Shown: in pieces, positions 7,611-17,100 of the stretch | Layout of the letters: each line of letters starts with the position of its first letter | Position numbering within the stretch: the first letter of the stretch is position 1 | From: Leucobacter sp. CX169 | GTDB taxonomy: Bacteria > Actinomycetota > Actinomycetes > Actinomycetales > Microbacteriaceae | NCBI RefSeq assembly: GCF_017161405.1 | Contig: NZ_CP071051.1 | Location: forward strand, 372,001-436,000 | Length of the DNA: 64,000 nucleotides | Direction: 5' to 3' | Notes under the pieces: generated by a model | The model's input: only the letters and a program-made list of their open reading frames with translations | Database searches by the model: none | What the model was told of the DNA's origin: nothing | Made by a program: the position numbers and the translations under genes

Positions 7611-9422
7611 GTGACCACCAACATGCACGCGGACGAAGAGACTCAGGTCGTCGACGGCGTCACCTACCACCAGTACGACGTCGTGATCGTCGGTGCCGGC
7701 GGTGCCGGCATGCGTGCCGCCATCGAGGCTGGCCCCAAGGCGAAGACCGCGGTCATCTCCAAGCTCTACCCCACCCGCTCGCACACGGGTGCGGCGCAGG
7801 GCGGCATGGCCGCGGCGCTCGCCAACGTTGAGGACGACAACTGGGAGTGGCACACCTTTGACACGGTGAAGGGCGGCGACTACCTGGTAGACCAGGACGC
7901 GGCCGAGATCCTGGCCAAGGAAGCCATCGACGCGGTCATCGACCTCGAGAACATGGGCCTGCCGTTCAACCGCACGCCCGAGGGCAAGATCGACCAGCGC
8001 CGCTTCGGTGGGCACACGCGCGATCACGGCAAGGCCGCGGTTCGCCGCGCCTGCTACGCCGCTGACCGCACGGGCCACATGATCCTGCAGACGCTGTTCC
8101 AGAACTGCGTCAAGCTCGGCATCAACTTCTACAACGAGTTCTACGTGCTCGACCTCGTCATGACCGATGTCGACGGCGAGAAGCGCCCCTCGGGCGTCGT
8201 CGCCATCGAGCTCGCCACGGGCGACCTGCACGTCTTCCAGGCCAAGTCGATCGTCTTCGCGACCGGCGGCTTCGGCAAGATCTTCAAGACGACGTCGAAC
8301 GCTCACACCCTCACGGGCGACGGCGTCGGCATCATCTGGCGCAAGGGCCTGCCCCTCGAGGACATGGAGTTCTACCAGTTCCACCCGACCGGCCTGGCGG
8401 GCCTCGGCATCCTCCTCACCGAGGGTGCCCGCGGCGAGGGCGCGATCCTGCGCAACGCCTCGGGCGAGCGCTTCATGGAGCGGTACGCGCCGACCATTAA
8501 GGACCTCGCCCCCCGCGACATCGTGGCTCGCTCGATGGTGCAGGAAGTCCTCGACGGCCGCGGCGCCGGCCCCCACAAGGACTACGTCTACCTCGACTGC
8601 ACCCACCTGGGCGCCGAGGTGCTCGAGACGAAGCTCCCCGACATCACCGAGTTCGCGCGCACCTACCTCGGCGTCGACCCGGTGACCGAGCCTGTGCCCG
8701 TCTTCCCGACCGCGCACTACGCCATGGGCGGCATCCCGACGAACGTTGCGGCCGAGGTTCTCTCGGACAACAACACGGTCGTGCCCGGCCTGTACGCCGC
8801 GGGCGAGTGCGCCTGCGTTTCGGTGCACGGCTCGAATCGCCTCGGCACCAACTCGCTGCTCGACATCAACGTGTTCGGTAAGCGCGCTGGCAACAACGCG
8901 TCGGACTACGCGGCTACGGCCGAGTTCGTCCCGCTGCCGAACGACCCGGCCAAGGAGATCCGCGAGCTCGTCGAGACGCTGCGTTCGAGCACCGGCACCG
9001 AGAGCATCGCGACGATTCGCCGTGAGCTGCAGGAGTCGATGGACCGCGGCGCCCAGGTCTTCCGCACGGAAGAGTCACTCACCGAGGTGCTCGGCGTGAT
9101 CCATGGCCTGCGCCTGCGGTACAAGAACATTGCGGTGCAGGATCGCGGCAAGCGTTTCAACACGGACCTGCTGGAGGCGATCGAGCTGGGCTTCCTGCTC
9201 GACCTCGCCGAGGTGCTCGTGTTTGCTGCGCGCAACCGCAAGGAGAGCCGCGGCGGCCACATGCGCGACGACTACCCCAAGCGTGACGACGAGAAGTACA
9301 TGAAGCACACCATGGCGTACCTCTCGGGCGACCCGCACTCGGCCGATCCCGAGGATCACATTCGACTCGACTGGAAGCCGGTCACGATGACGCGCTACCA
9401 GCCCATGGAGAGGAAGTACTAG
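7611..9422 (+). CDS. sdhA: Succinate dehydrogenase flavoprotein subunit
   Basis: A 603-residue catalytic subunit oxidising succinate to fumarate. The FAD dinucleotide-binding motif [14 protein letters not shown] is at about residues 24-37, and the FAD-attachment histidine is His58 in [11 protein letters not shown]. The substrate-site motif [14 protein letters not shown] and the [13 protein letters not shown] signature are all present. It starts with GTG 7611 and ends three bases before sdhB. Length and motifs are typical of an intact enzyme. Confidence 0.97.
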   Translation: MTTNMHADEETQVVDGVTYHQYDVVIVGAGGAGMRAAIEAGPKAKTAVISKLYPTRSHTGAAQGGMAAALANVEDDNWEWHTFDTVKGGDYLVDQDAAEILAKEAIDAVIDLENMGLPFNRTPEGKIDQRRFGGHTRDHGKAAVRRACYAADRTGHMILQTLFQNCVKLGINFYNEFYVLDLVMTDVDGEKRPSGVVAIELATGDLHVFQAKSIVFATGGFGKIFKTTSNAHTLTGDGVGIIWRKGLPLEDMEFYQFHPTGLAGLGILLTEGARGEGAILRNASGERFMERYAPTIKDLAPRDIVARSMVQEVLDGRGAGPHKDYVYLDCTHLGAEVLETKLPDITEFARTYLGVDPVTEPVPVFPTAHYAMGGIPTNVAAEVLSDNNTVVPGLYAAGECACVSVHGSNRLGTNSLLDINVFGKRAGNNASDYAATAEFVPLPNDPAKEIRELVETLRSSTGTESIATIRRELQESMDRGAQVFRTEESLTEVLGVIHGLRLRYKNIAVQDRGKRFNTDLLEAIELGFLLDLAEVLVFAARNRKESRGGHMRDDYPKRDDEKYMKHTMAYLSGDPHSADPEDHIRLDWKPVTMTRYQPMERKY

Positions 9423-9425
9423 GTC

Positions 9426-10190
9426 ATGAGCACCGAAACGACCACGCCGTCGGCTCCCGTCGACAATGCGCCCAAGCCGTTCACCGTCACGCTGCTGATC
9501 CGGCGCTTTGATCCTGAGATCGACGAGCAGGCGCGCTGGGAAGACTTCGACGTCGAGATGTACCCGACCGATCGTATTCTTGACGCCCTGCACCGCATCA
9601 AGTGGGACCAGGACGGCTCGCTGACGTTCCGCCGCTCGTGCGCGCACGGCATCTGCGGTTCCGATGCGATGCGCATCAACGGACGCAACCGCCTCGCGTG
9701 CAAGACGCTGATCAAGGACCTCGATATTTCGAAGCCCATCTACGTCGAGGCGATCAAGGGCCTGCCGCTCGAGAAGGACCTCATCGTCGACATGGAGCCC
9801 TTCTTCGAGTCGTTCCGCAAGGTGCAGCCGTTCCTCGTGGCGAGCTCGAAGCCTGAGGACGGCAAGGAGCGCATTCAGGACGCTGCCTCGCGCGAGCGCT
9901 TCGACGACACCACCAAGTGCATCCTCTGCGCCGCGTGCACGTCGAGCTGCCCCGTGTTCTGGACGGACGGGCAGTACTTCGGCCCGGCCGCGATCGTGAA
10001 CGCGCACCGCTTCATCTTCGACTCGCGCGACGAGAATGCCCAGGTCCGCCTCGACATCCTCAACGACACTGAGGGCGTGTGGCGCTGCCGCACGACCTTT
10101 AACTGCACGGATGCGTGCCCGCGAGGGATCCAGATCACCAAGGCTATCGCTGAGGTCAAGTCTGCGATCATCTCGGGGAAGACCTCGTAA
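9426..10190 (+). CDS. sdhB: Succinate dehydrogenase iron-sulfur subunit
   Basis: A 254-residue electron-transfer subunit. [2Fe-2S] ligands are Cys72, Cys77, Asp80 and Cys92, with Asp in the third position as in other SdhB proteins. The [4Fe-4S] motif is CILCAACTSSCP, and the 3Fe-4S and second cluster cysteines are in CRTTFNCTDACPRGI. It passes electrons from SdhA to the quinone site. Last gene of the operon; a strong hairpin begins 14 bp after its stop. Confidence 0.97.
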   Translation: MSTETTTPSAPVDNAPKPFTVTLLIRRFDPEIDEQARWEDFDVEMYPTDRILDALHRIKWDQDGSLTFRRSCAHGICGSDAMRINGRNRLACKTLIKDLDISKPIYVEAIKGLPLEKDLIVDMEPFFESFRKVQPFLVASSKPEDGKERIQDAASRERFDDTTKCILCAACTSSCPVFWTDGQYFGPAAIVNAHRFIFDSRDENAQVRLDILNDTEGVWRCRTTFNCTDACPRGIQITKAIAEVKSAIISGKTS

Positions 10191-10200
10191 CTCAATCCAT

Positions 10201-11160
10201 ATGACAGCGACGCCTCGCGTTCCGCGGCCCTCGGGCCAGGGAAGCGAGGCGTCGCTGTTTGTGCGGTTGCGCGTGCTCGCGTTGCTCGTCTGGGGCGTGA
10301 TCACGCACATGCGACCGGTGCGTGCGTACGGGCACTTCGTCAACGTCGGCGGGAGCGTCCTGACGGCTGGTATGAGCTATCAGGCGCTCTTCGCTGTGTT
10401 TGCGGCGGTGTGGGTGGGCTTTGGTGTCTTCGGCATCCTACTCAGCTCGCAGCCCGAGATGCTCGACGCGGTGGTTCGGCAGATCAACCAGTTGGTGCCC
10501 GGATTGCTGGGCGATGACGGGGTGATCTCGATGCAGACCTTGCTCGACGACCGAGGCTTCGACTGGACGCGCATCGTGGCGAGTGCGTCGCTGCTCTGGG
10601 TCGCCGTATCGTGGTTCACCGGTACCCGGCGCTCGATTCGCATCATTTTCGGGCTGGAGGTACGCCAGTACCGCAATGCCGTGCTGCTCAAGCTGCGGGA
10701 CCTTGCCCTCGCGATCGGGTTCTCGCTTGCCATCCTCGCCTCTTCGGCGCTGACGGTACTGGGCGCAGACCTCTCATCAAGCTTGTTGGAGCTGTTCGGT
10801 CTGCGCGAGGACCACTGGCTCGTGGGCGGCGTCGGTACCTCCGCACGGCTGGCCGCGATGTACGTCTTTGACGTCCTACTGCTCGTCGCCATTCACTACT
10901 GGCTCGCCGAGATTCGTATTTCGTTCTGGGCGCTGCTGCGCGGCTGCGCTCTGGGAGCACTGGGCATGCTCGTGCTCAAGGTGCTCGGCGGGTTGCTGCT
11001 GGGCGGCGCCAGCAGCAACCCCCTCCTTGCCTCGTTCGCAGTCTTCATCGGTTTGCTGATCTGGTTCAACCTCATCTGCCGGATGCTGCTGCTGACGTCC
11101 ACCTGGATCGCGACGGGTCAGGATCGCACGCTCGGTCTTCCTGCACGGACGCTGGAGTAG
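10201..11160 (+). CDS. YihY/BrkB-family inner-membrane protein (start uncertain)
   Basis: A protein of up to 319 residues with about six membrane helices and the family pattern GGSVLTAGMSYQALFAVFAAVW near the N-terminus and later RSIRIIFGLE. The YihY/BrkB family has no firmly established activity and is now described as a probable membrane export or integrity protein. The ATG at 10201 would place the first 20 codons inside the sdh terminator. The in-frame GTG at 10261, giving VRLRVLALLVWG, is therefore a serious alternative. It has no close partner; deoA follows 42 bp later with its own promoter-like motif. Confidence 0.82.
   Translation: MTATPRVPRPSGQGSEASLFVRLRVLALLVWGVITHMRPVRAYGHFVNVGGSVLTAGMSYQALFAVFAAVWVGFGVFGILLSSQPEMLDAVVRQINQLVPGLLGDDGVISMQTLLDDRGFDWTRIVASASLLWVAVSWFTGTRRSIRIIFGLEVRQYRNAVLLKLRDLALAIGFSLAILASSALTVLGADLSSSLLELFGLREDHWLVGGVGTSARLAAMYVFDVLLLVAIHYWLAEIRISFWALLRGCALGALGMLVLKVLGGLLLGGASSNPLLASFAVFIGLLIWFNLICRMLLLTSTWIATGQDRTLGLPARTLE
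10204..10258 (+). terminator. sdh operon terminator hairpin
   Basis: Perfect 15-base arms at 10204-10218 and 10244-10258 (ACAGCGACGCCTCGC and its complement). Further TTCC/GGAA pairing extends the stem inwards after one bulge. A short T-rich stretch (GTTTGT) follows. The hairpin lies 14 bp after the sdhB stop and overlaps the first possible start of the next gene. Confidence 0.72.
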
Positions 11161-11190
11161 CTCACGCTGTTGCCCGCTGCGCTGGCGCAG

Positions 11191-11196
11191 TAGCCT
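11191..11196 (+). promoter_or_regulatory. Leaderless -10 element before deoA
   Basis: TAGCCT ends exactly six bases before the deoA ATG, the spacing expected when transcription starts at the A of the start codon. No Shine-Dalgarno sequence is present. The same arrangement recurs at five other genes of the window. Confidence 0.5.
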
Positions 11197-11202
11197 GGGC
11201 GC

Positions 11203-12513
11203 ATGGCGAACACGGAACAGACCAGAGTAGAGCCCTTCGACGTCGTCGACTTGATCACCGAGAAACGGTTCGGACGCGAGCTCGACACCGACGCGATCGA
11301 CTGGCTGGTCGACGCGTTCGTCCGAGAGGTCGTCGCCCCGGAGCAAATGAGCGCGCTGCTCATGGCCATCATGATCCAAGGGATGGACCGGCGCGAGATC
11401 AAAGATCTCACTGCCGCGATGATCGCGAGCGGCGAGACGATGGATTTCACGAACCTGGGTCGCCCGGCCATCGACAAGCACTCGACGGGCGGAGTGGGGG
11501 ACAAGATCACGCTGCCGCTCGTCCCGCTGGTCGCGTCGTTCGGCGTCGCGGTACCCCAGCTCTCGGGCCGCGGGCTCGGGCACACGGGCGGCACGCTCGA
11601 CAAGCTTGAGAGTATTCCGGGCTGGCGGGCCAACATCACGAACGAGGAGATGCGGCACGCGCTCAGCACCATCGGCGGCGTCATCTGCGCGGCCGGTTCG
11701 GGGCTCGCGCCCGCGGACCGGCGTATGTACGCGCTCAGGGATGTGACTGGCACGGTCGCGGCGGTGCCGCTCATCGCGTCGTCCATCATGTCCAAGAAGA
11801 TCGCGGAGGGAGCGCACGGCCTGGTGCTCGACGTGAAGTTCGGCTCGGGCGCCTTCCTACCGGCCATCGAAGACGCGCGCGAGCTCGCCGCGGCGATGAC
11901 CCGGCTGGGGGCCGACTCGGGATTGCTTACGGTCGCCCTGCTCACCGACATGGATGCGCCCCTCGGCCGCGCGGTGGGAAACGCGAATGAGGTGATCGAG
12001 TCTGTCGAGGTCCTCGCCGGAGGCGGACCGGGCGACGTGATCGAGCTCACACTGGCGCTCGCGCGGGAAATGCTGGACCTGGCGGGGATGCCCGACGCCG
12101 ACCCCGCGGCAGCGCTCGCGGACGGGCGCGCGATGGATTCCTGGAGGCGCATGATCGCGAGCCAGGGCGGCGACCCGGACGCACCCCTCACGGTTGCACG
12201 TGAAACACAGACCGTACTCGCCCCGGCTGACGGGATTGTGCAGCGCGTTGACGCCCGCGCGGTGGGCGTCGCCGCCTGGCGACTCGGCGCCGGACGGGCC
12301 CGGCCCGGTGACCCGATCGACCACTCGGCGGGCGTCGAGGTGCTCGTGAAGCCCGGCGATCGGGTGCGCGCTGGCCAACCTATGCTTGTGGCGGCATGTG
12401 ATCATGAGGGGCGCATGGCGCGGGGTCTCGAGCTCTTGCCTGGAGCGGTCACGCTGGGCGACACTGCCCCGCCCGACCGCCCGATCGTGGCGGAGCGCGT
12501 CGTCGGCGAGTAG
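11203..12513 (+). CDS. deoA: Thymidine phosphorylase
   Basis: A 436-residue pyrimidine-nucleoside phosphorylase, splitting thymidine or deoxyuridine with phosphate into base and deoxyribose 1-phosphate in the cytosol. The family signature SGRGLGHTGGTLDKLE is at about residues 119-134, and the phosphate-binding DKHSTGGVGDK precedes it. The C-terminal alpha/beta domain is complete. The start is probably leaderless. It sits upstream of adenosine deaminase and a phosphosugar mutase, consistent with nucleoside salvage. Confidence 0.95.
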   Translation: MANTEQTRVEPFDVVDLITEKRFGRELDTDAIDWLVDAFVREVVAPEQMSALLMAIMIQGMDRREIKDLTAAMIASGETMDFTNLGRPAIDKHSTGGVGDKITLPLVPLVASFGVAVPQLSGRGLGHTGGTLDKLESIPGWRANITNEEMRHALSTIGGVICAAGSGLAPADRRMYALRDVTGTVAAVPLIASSIMSKKIAEGAHGLVLDVKFGSGAFLPAIEDARELAAAMTRLGADSGLLTVALLTDMDAPLGRAVGNANEVIESVEVLAGGGPGDVIELTLALAREMLDLAGMPDADPAAALADGRAMDSWRRMIASQGGDPDAPLTVARETQTVLAPADGIVQRVDARAVGVAAWRLGAGRARPGDPIDHSAGVEVLVKPGDRVRAGQPMLVAACDHEGRMARGLELLPGAVTLGDTAPPDRPIVAERVVGE

Positions 12514-12641
12514 CGGTCTCGACCGGGCCGGGGAACTTCTTGTGTACGCCGCCTGAATGCCCGTTTCGCCTGGGCGGGGCGGCGGTACGCTAGATGGTGG
12601 GCGCGCCTTGCCCAGCCATCCCTGCCGAGCGGAGCCCTGCC

Positions 12642-13802
12642 ATGGAGAACATCGAAGACTTCGACGACGAGCCGAGCATGTTGCTGCCGGGCGGCGTCAG
12701 CATTGAGGCGCTGCCGAAGATCAGCCTGCACGACCACCTCGATGGTGGCCTGCGGCCCGAGACGATTATTGACATCGCGAAGCGCGAGGGGCTGCCGCTG
12801 CCGACGGAGGACGCGGACGAGCTCGCGCAGTGGTTCATTGACCAGTGCACCGGCGGCACGCTGCCCGAGTACCTGGAGACGTTTGAGCTCACCCTCTCTG
12901 TCATGCAGCACCCCGAGGACCTGCGTCGCGTCGCGCACGAGTGGGTGCTCGACCTGGCCGACGAGGGCGTGATCTATGGTGAGGCTCGCTGGGCCCCCGA
13001 ACAGCACTTGCGCGGCGGACTCACGCTCGAGGCCGTCGTCGAGTCGGTGCAGGCCGGCCTCGAGGACGGCATGGCGCAGGTCATGGCGGAGGAGGGCGAG
13101 ATCCACGTGAACCAGGTGCTCTGCGCGATGCGTCAGGGCGACCGCAGCCTCGAGATCGCTCGGCTCGCGCTGCACCACCGCGACAGCGGCGTTGTCGGCT
13201 TCGACCTCGCGGGCCCCGAGGAGGGATTCCCCGCAAGCAACCACCGCGAGGCGCTTGAGCTGCTCGCGCAGCACCAGTTCCCGACGACCATTCACGCCGG
13301 CGAGGCTGACGGGCTTGACTCCGTGCGCGGGGCCCTCGTCGACGGGCGCGCGCTGCGCCTCGGCCACGGGATCCGGCTCGCCGAAGACGTGAAGATCGAG
13401 ACGCAGGACGACGACGCCATGCAGGTGTCGCTGGGCCGGGTCGCCCAGTGGGTACGGGATCGCGGCATTGTGCTCGAGTGCTGCCCGTCGTCCAACGTGC
13501 AGACCGGCGCATTCTCGCAGTGGGGTGACACGCTCGCCAACCACCCGTTCGACCTGTTCTACCAGCTCGGCATGGCAGTCACGGTCGGCCCCGACAACCG
13601 CCTCATGAGTGGCACCTCGGTGAGCCGCGAGCTCGCGCTGCTCGCCGAAGTGTTCGCCTATGATTTGGGCGACCTGCAGCAGTTCCAGGTGAACGCCGCG
13701 ATGGCTGCCTTCCTGCCCCTCGAGGACCGCAAGGCCCTCGTGGACGAGATCGAAGAGGGCTTCATCGAGGCCGTGCAGCAGTCGCGCCTCGCGCGCGGCT
13801 AG
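12642..13802 (+). CDS. add: Adenosine deaminase
   Basis: A 386-residue metal-dependent hydrolase converting adenosine or deoxyadenosine to (deoxy)inosine. The zinc HxH is in ISLHDHLDGG; the later ligands and catalytic residues are in TIHAGEADG, LGHGIRLAED and ECCPSSNVQTGA. ATG 12642 has CGGAG upstream. The frame is also open from GTG 12597, which lies five bases after TACGCT, so a longer leaderless form adding 15 residues is possible. Function is firm from motif order and length. Confidence 0.93.
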   Translation: MENIEDFDDEPSMLLPGGVSIEALPKISLHDHLDGGLRPETIIDIAKREGLPLPTEDADELAQWFIDQCTGGTLPEYLETFELTLSVMQHPEDLRRVAHEWVLDLADEGVIYGEARWAPEQHLRGGLTLEAVVESVQAGLEDGMAQVMAEEGEIHVNQVLCAMRQGDRSLEIARLALHHRDSGVVGFDLAGPEEGFPASNHREALELLAQHQFPTTIHAGEADGLDSVRGALVDGRALRLGHGIRLAEDVKIETQDDDAMQVSLGRVAQWVRDRGIVLECCPSSNVQTGAFSQWGDTLANHPFDLFYQLGMAVTVGPDNRLMSGTSVSRELALLAEVFAYDLGDLQQFQVNAAMAAFLPLEDRKALVDEIEEGFIEAVQQSRLARG

Positions 13803-14105
13803 CGGCCCTGCATCGGGTATTCCTGCTGCGCCTCTGCTCAGCTCCGTCCCCCCCCCGCTCCCCCATGTCCCCCCTTGCCGTCGAGGCGTCGCAATCTGCT
13901 GCTTCAGGTCGCTCGAAGCAGCAGATTGCGACGCCTCGCTGAGGGTTTGGGCGTAAGGCTGGGGTCGGGGGCTCTGGCGGGGACTCTGGCAGGCGGGGAC
14001 TCTGGCGGGTCGAGCGCCGGGCAGGCAAGCGAGAGCGCAGGGACGTGCGCGGAAAGGCTCCCGCTGGGAAACACGACGCGCGGAACTTGGCGGCGAGGGT
14101 CGCGC
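13803..14105. other. Intergenic region with C-tracts and a long palindrome
   Basis: This 303-bp region lies between convergent add and nnrD. It holds three C runs (13848-13856, 13860-13864, 13869-13874) that could form a G-quadruplex on the minus strand, then the 57-bp palindrome listed separately, then about 165 bp of GC-rich sequence with imperfect repeats of GGGGACTCTGGC. No convincing gene was seen. Confidence 0.6.
13882..13938. repeat. Long palindromic repeat, copy A
   Basis: Perfect 24-base arms (13882-13905 and 13915-13938) around a nine-base loop; the inner arm reads CGCAATCTGCTGCTTC. Two further copies occur at 29818-29874 and, split by an insertion sequence, at 53884-55231. Its position between convergent genes suits a bidirectional terminator or a REP-like element. 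Confidence 0.85.
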
Positions 14106-15191
14106 TCAGTCCGCCGAATCGATCTCGGCGGCGGCCCGCGCCGCGTAGCGCGGAGGCGTAGCGGGCGCTGCGCGGCGTGCGCGCTCCTGCGAGAGGCGCC
14201 TGATCGCCGAGGGAATCGCGTCCACGACATCGAGCGCGGTGATCGGCGCGCCGACGGCATGCTCCGGGTCCGCTGAGTCGTCCCCCGATGCGATCCGCGC
14301 CGCGAGGTCATGCACGAGGGCGGCAGTTGCGGCCAGCGGGGCGAGGACCTCAGCGTCGGCGATCACTGCGGCCGAGTGGCGCGCGACGAGCGCCCCCAGG
14401 ATCCCGGCGAGCACGTCGCCCGTACCCGCCGCGGCGAGCCACGGGGTCGCCGGGCCCACCGTGATCACGCCGCCGCCAGGGCTCGCGACCAGGGTGGTAG
14501 AACCCTTGAGCAGGATCGTCGCCGACAGCCGCGCGGCGAGCCGGCCCGCCGCGACCGGAGCGATCGAGGGATCGAGCGCGGCCCCGCCCGAGAGGTGGCC
14601 GAATCCGGCGCGATCCCACAGCCTCAGGAACTCGCCGCCATGCGGGGTGAGGACCGCGGGCGCCGACGATGCCGTCCGCTGGAGCGTGCAGTCGAGCGCG
14701 CCGGCATCCACGACGAGCGGGATTGTTCCCTGCATCAGGCGAGCGACTGCCTCCTGTTCGAGGAAGGAGCGATCCGCCGCGTCCGTGCCGGAGCCAAGCA
14801 CCCAGGCGTCGCACGGGCCCTCGCCAAAGAGCGTTTCGGGGCGCGTCGCCAGCACCGCAGCGGAGGGCGACGGCAACCCTGTCTCGGGCTCGCCGTCGTC
14901 AAGCACCGGCACGTAGCGGACCATGCCGATGCCGGTGCGCCAGCTGGCGCTGACGCCAAGCACCGCGGCGCCCGGGTAGCGGGCGGAACCGATGCGCAGT
15001 GCCAGCACGCCGCGGCTGACCTTGTGGTCGCAGGCGCTCGGCGGTCGCAGCCACTCCTGCGCGTGTGACGCCGACCAATGCTCGCCCACGGTCTCGGTGC
15101 CCGCCGCAGCTCGGCGGCCCGCGCCTGCCCCACCGGATCCAGTCGAACTCGGCGGTGATCCTGCCGCTGAGGTGAGCTCTGCGTCAGACAT
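14106..15191 (-). CDS. nnrD: ADP-dependent NAD(P)H-hydrate dehydratase
   Basis: About 361 residues of the ribokinase-like fold that repairs hydrated NAD(P)H. Recognised by SARYPGAAVLGVSASWRTGIGMVRYV near the start, VLTPHGGEFLRL, and the nucleotide site ILLKGSTTLVA followed by LAAAGTGDVLAGILGAL. The N-terminal epimerase domain of fused NnrE-NnrD proteins is absent. Residues 1-50 are low-complexity and variable, so the true start may be later than ATG 15191 (a GTG at 15200 is also possible). It follows the mutase gene by fewer than 20 bp and is probably co-transcribed. Confidence 0.85.
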   Translation of the reverse strand: MSDAELTSAAGSPPSSTGSGGAGAGRRAAAGTETVGEHWSASHAQEWLRPPSACDHKVSRGVLALRIGSARYPGAAVLGVSASWRTGIGMVRYVPVLDDGEPETGLPSPSAAVLATRPETLFGEGPCDAWVLGSGTDAADRSFLEQEAVARLMQGTIPLVVDAGALDCTLQRTASSAPAVLTPHGGEFLRLWDRAGFGHLSGGAALDPSIAPVAAGRLAARLSATILLKGSTTLVASPGGGVITVGPATPWLAAAGTGDVLAGILGALVARHSAAVIADAEVLAPLAATAALVHDLAARIASGDDSADPEHAVGAPITALDVVDAIPSAIRRLSQERARRAAPATPPRYAARAAAEIDSAD

Positions 15192-15208
15192 CTCGGGCAC
15201 CCGGCCGG

Positions 15209-16957
15209 TTAGGCCGCCGCGCGGTCCAGGGTCTCGCGGGCGGCGGCGGTGAGCGCATCGAGTGCGGCGTCGGCGGTCGCGCGGCGCTCGGCCACGGTGC
15301 CCACGTCACTGAACGTGTCGAGGTACACCTTGAGCTTCGGTTCGGTGCCGCTTGGTCGGATCATGACGCGTGACCCGTCTGCGAGGTCGTAGCGGAGCAC
15401 GTTGGAGGGAACCGCTGCGCGGCCCGGCTCGAGCAGGTCCGTGATCTCCCGAACCGCAACGGCACCGAAGGCCGCCGGCGGCGCGGTGCGAATGCGCTCG
15501 GCGAGGACCTCGACGGCGGCGGGGGAGTCGAGGCGGACCGTGATCTGCCCGCTCGAGAAGTGCCCGAAGCGCTCGCTGGCGGCGTCCAGGTGGTCCCACA
15601 TCGTCAGGCCGGACGTGCTCAGTTGCAGGGCGAGGGTGATGAGGTCGGCGCTCGCCGAGATGCCATCCTTGTCGCGCACGAGATCGGGGCGGGTGAGGTA
15701 GCCCAGCGCCTCCTCAAAGCCGAAGACGAGGTGGGGTACGCGGGAGACCCACTTGAACCCCGAGAGCGTTTCGGCGTAGTCCAGGTCGTAGTCCGCTGCG
15801 ACCGCCCGCAGGGCCGGCGAGGAGACGATCGTGCAGGCGAGTGTGCCACCCTCATCGCTCGCCATGCGGTGGCGCTCTGCAGCCTGCCACCCCAGGATCA
15901 GGCCGAGCTGATTCCCCGTGAGGCGGCGGTAACCTGCCGCCTCGGTCGGATCGGGCAGCGCGATCGCGAGCCGGTCCGCGTCAGGGTCGTGCGCCACGAT
16001 CAGGTCGGCGCCCACTTCGCGCGCGGTGCGATAGGCGAGATCGAGCGCGCCTGGCTCTTCCGGGTTCGGGAAGTCAACCGTGGGGAAGGCCCCGTCGGGG
16101 CGATCCTGCTCGGGCACGACCTTGACCTCGGGAAGACCCGCGGCCGCATAGACGCGGCGGGCAGTGTCGGAACCGACGCCGTGCATCGCGGTGTAGACGA
16201 TGGTGAGCGGCGCGTGCGTCGCGGGCACGCTCGCACGCACGCTCTTGGCGGTGGCGCTCACGTAGGCGTCTTCGACCTCGGGGCCCGCGACGCGGTAGTC
16301 CGTGTCGCGGGGGAACGTGGCAAGCGGGGTGTCAAGCACGGCGTCGATGTGCGCGGCAATCTCGGCATCGACGGGCGGCGCGATCTGGGAACCGCCGTCG
16401 GCGTCGCCGAGGTACACCTTGTACCCGTTGTCGCGCGGCGGGTTGTGGCTCGCGGTGACCATGACGCCGGCGGAGGCGCCGAGCAGGCGCACGGCGAACG
16501 CGGTGACGGGGGTGGGAAGCGGCCCGGGCAACAGGATCGCCTGTACGCCCGCGCCCGCCATGATCTCGGCGGTGTCGCGCGCGAACACGTCGGAGTTCAC
16601 GCGCGCGTCGTAGCCGATCACGATCGAAGGAGGAGATGAGGTCTCGCCGCGCGCTGCTCGGGCGAGCAGGAACGCGGCGAACCCGGCGCTCGTCTGGCCG
16701 ACGATGACGCGATTCATCCGGTTGCTGCCGGCGCCGAGCTCGCCGCGGAGGCCGGCCGTGCCAAACGCCAGGCGAGAACCGAAGCGGGACTCGAGCTCGG
16801 CCGCGGCCGCTGATACGACGGCCGCGTCCGGATCCTGTGCGGACCGCACGAGCGCCTCAGCCTCGGCCCGGGTGACGGCGTCGGGATCCTGCGCGGCCCA
16901 GTCGGTGGCGGCCTGGATGAGGCCCTGCAGTGCCGAGTTCTCGGGGGTGTTCGTCAT
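15209..16957 (-). CDS. Phospho-sugar mutase (phosphoglucomutase/phosphomannomutase family)
   Basis: A 582-residue alpha-D-phosphohexomutase-type enzyme. The active serine is in MVTASHNPP, the metal loop is DPDADRLA, the sugar-binding loop GFEEALGY and the phosphate-binding loop RPSGTEPKLKVY, in the normal order. Its length fits the PgcA/PMM2-like group that also includes phosphopentomutase-like activities. With deoA, add and punA nearby, a role in nucleoside sugar salvage is possible, but glucose 1-phosphate interconversion is equally likely. ATG 16957 has GGAGG eight bases upstream. Confidence 0.88.
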   Translation of the reverse strand: MTNTPENSALQGLIQAATDWAAQDPDAVTRAEAEALVRSAQDPDAAVVSAAAAELESRFGSRLAFGTAGLRGELGAGSNRMNRVIVGQTSAGFAAFLLARAARGETSSPPSIVIGYDARVNSDVFARDTAEIMAGAGVQAILLPGPLPTPVTAFAVRLLGASAGVMVTASHNPPRDNGYKVYLGDADGGSQIAPPVDAEIAAHIDAVLDTPLATFPRDTDYRVAGPEVEDAYVSATAKSVRASVPATHAPLTIVYTAMHGVGSDTARRVYAAAGLPEVKVVPEQDRPDGAFPTVDFPNPEEPGALDLAYRTAREVGADLIVAHDPDADRLAIALPDPTEAAGYRRLTGNQLGLILGWQAAERHRMASDEGGTLACTIVSSPALRAVAADYDLDYAETLSGFKWVSRVPHLVFGFEEALGYLTRPDLVRDKDGISASADLITLALQLSTSGLTMWDHLDAASERFGHFSSGQITVRLDSPAAVEVLAERIRTAPPAAFGAVAVREITDLLEPGRAAVPSNVLRYDLADGSRVMIRPSGTEPKLKVYLDTFSDVGTVAERRATADAALDALTAAARETLDRAAA

Positions 16958-17100
16958 GGTCGGTTCCTCCACGAATATGCGGTGCGAGGACGGGTGGTCG
17001 GCGCGATCCGCGAGGTCGATTCACGCTAGCACGGGCTTGCTGGCGGGGCGCTGCGACGGGTCAGAATCGGGCGAATGGGGAACCTGCTGCTGGAGAGTGG

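Noticed and set aside
7518-8828. 436-codon open frame on the minus strand
   Set aside because: Antisense to sdhA, which is intact and highly conserved.
12544-12589. Terminator hairpin after deoA
   Set aside because: GTACGCCGCC can pair with GGCGGCGGTAC only with a bulge and a long loop, and it overlaps the probable add promoter; too weak to annotate.
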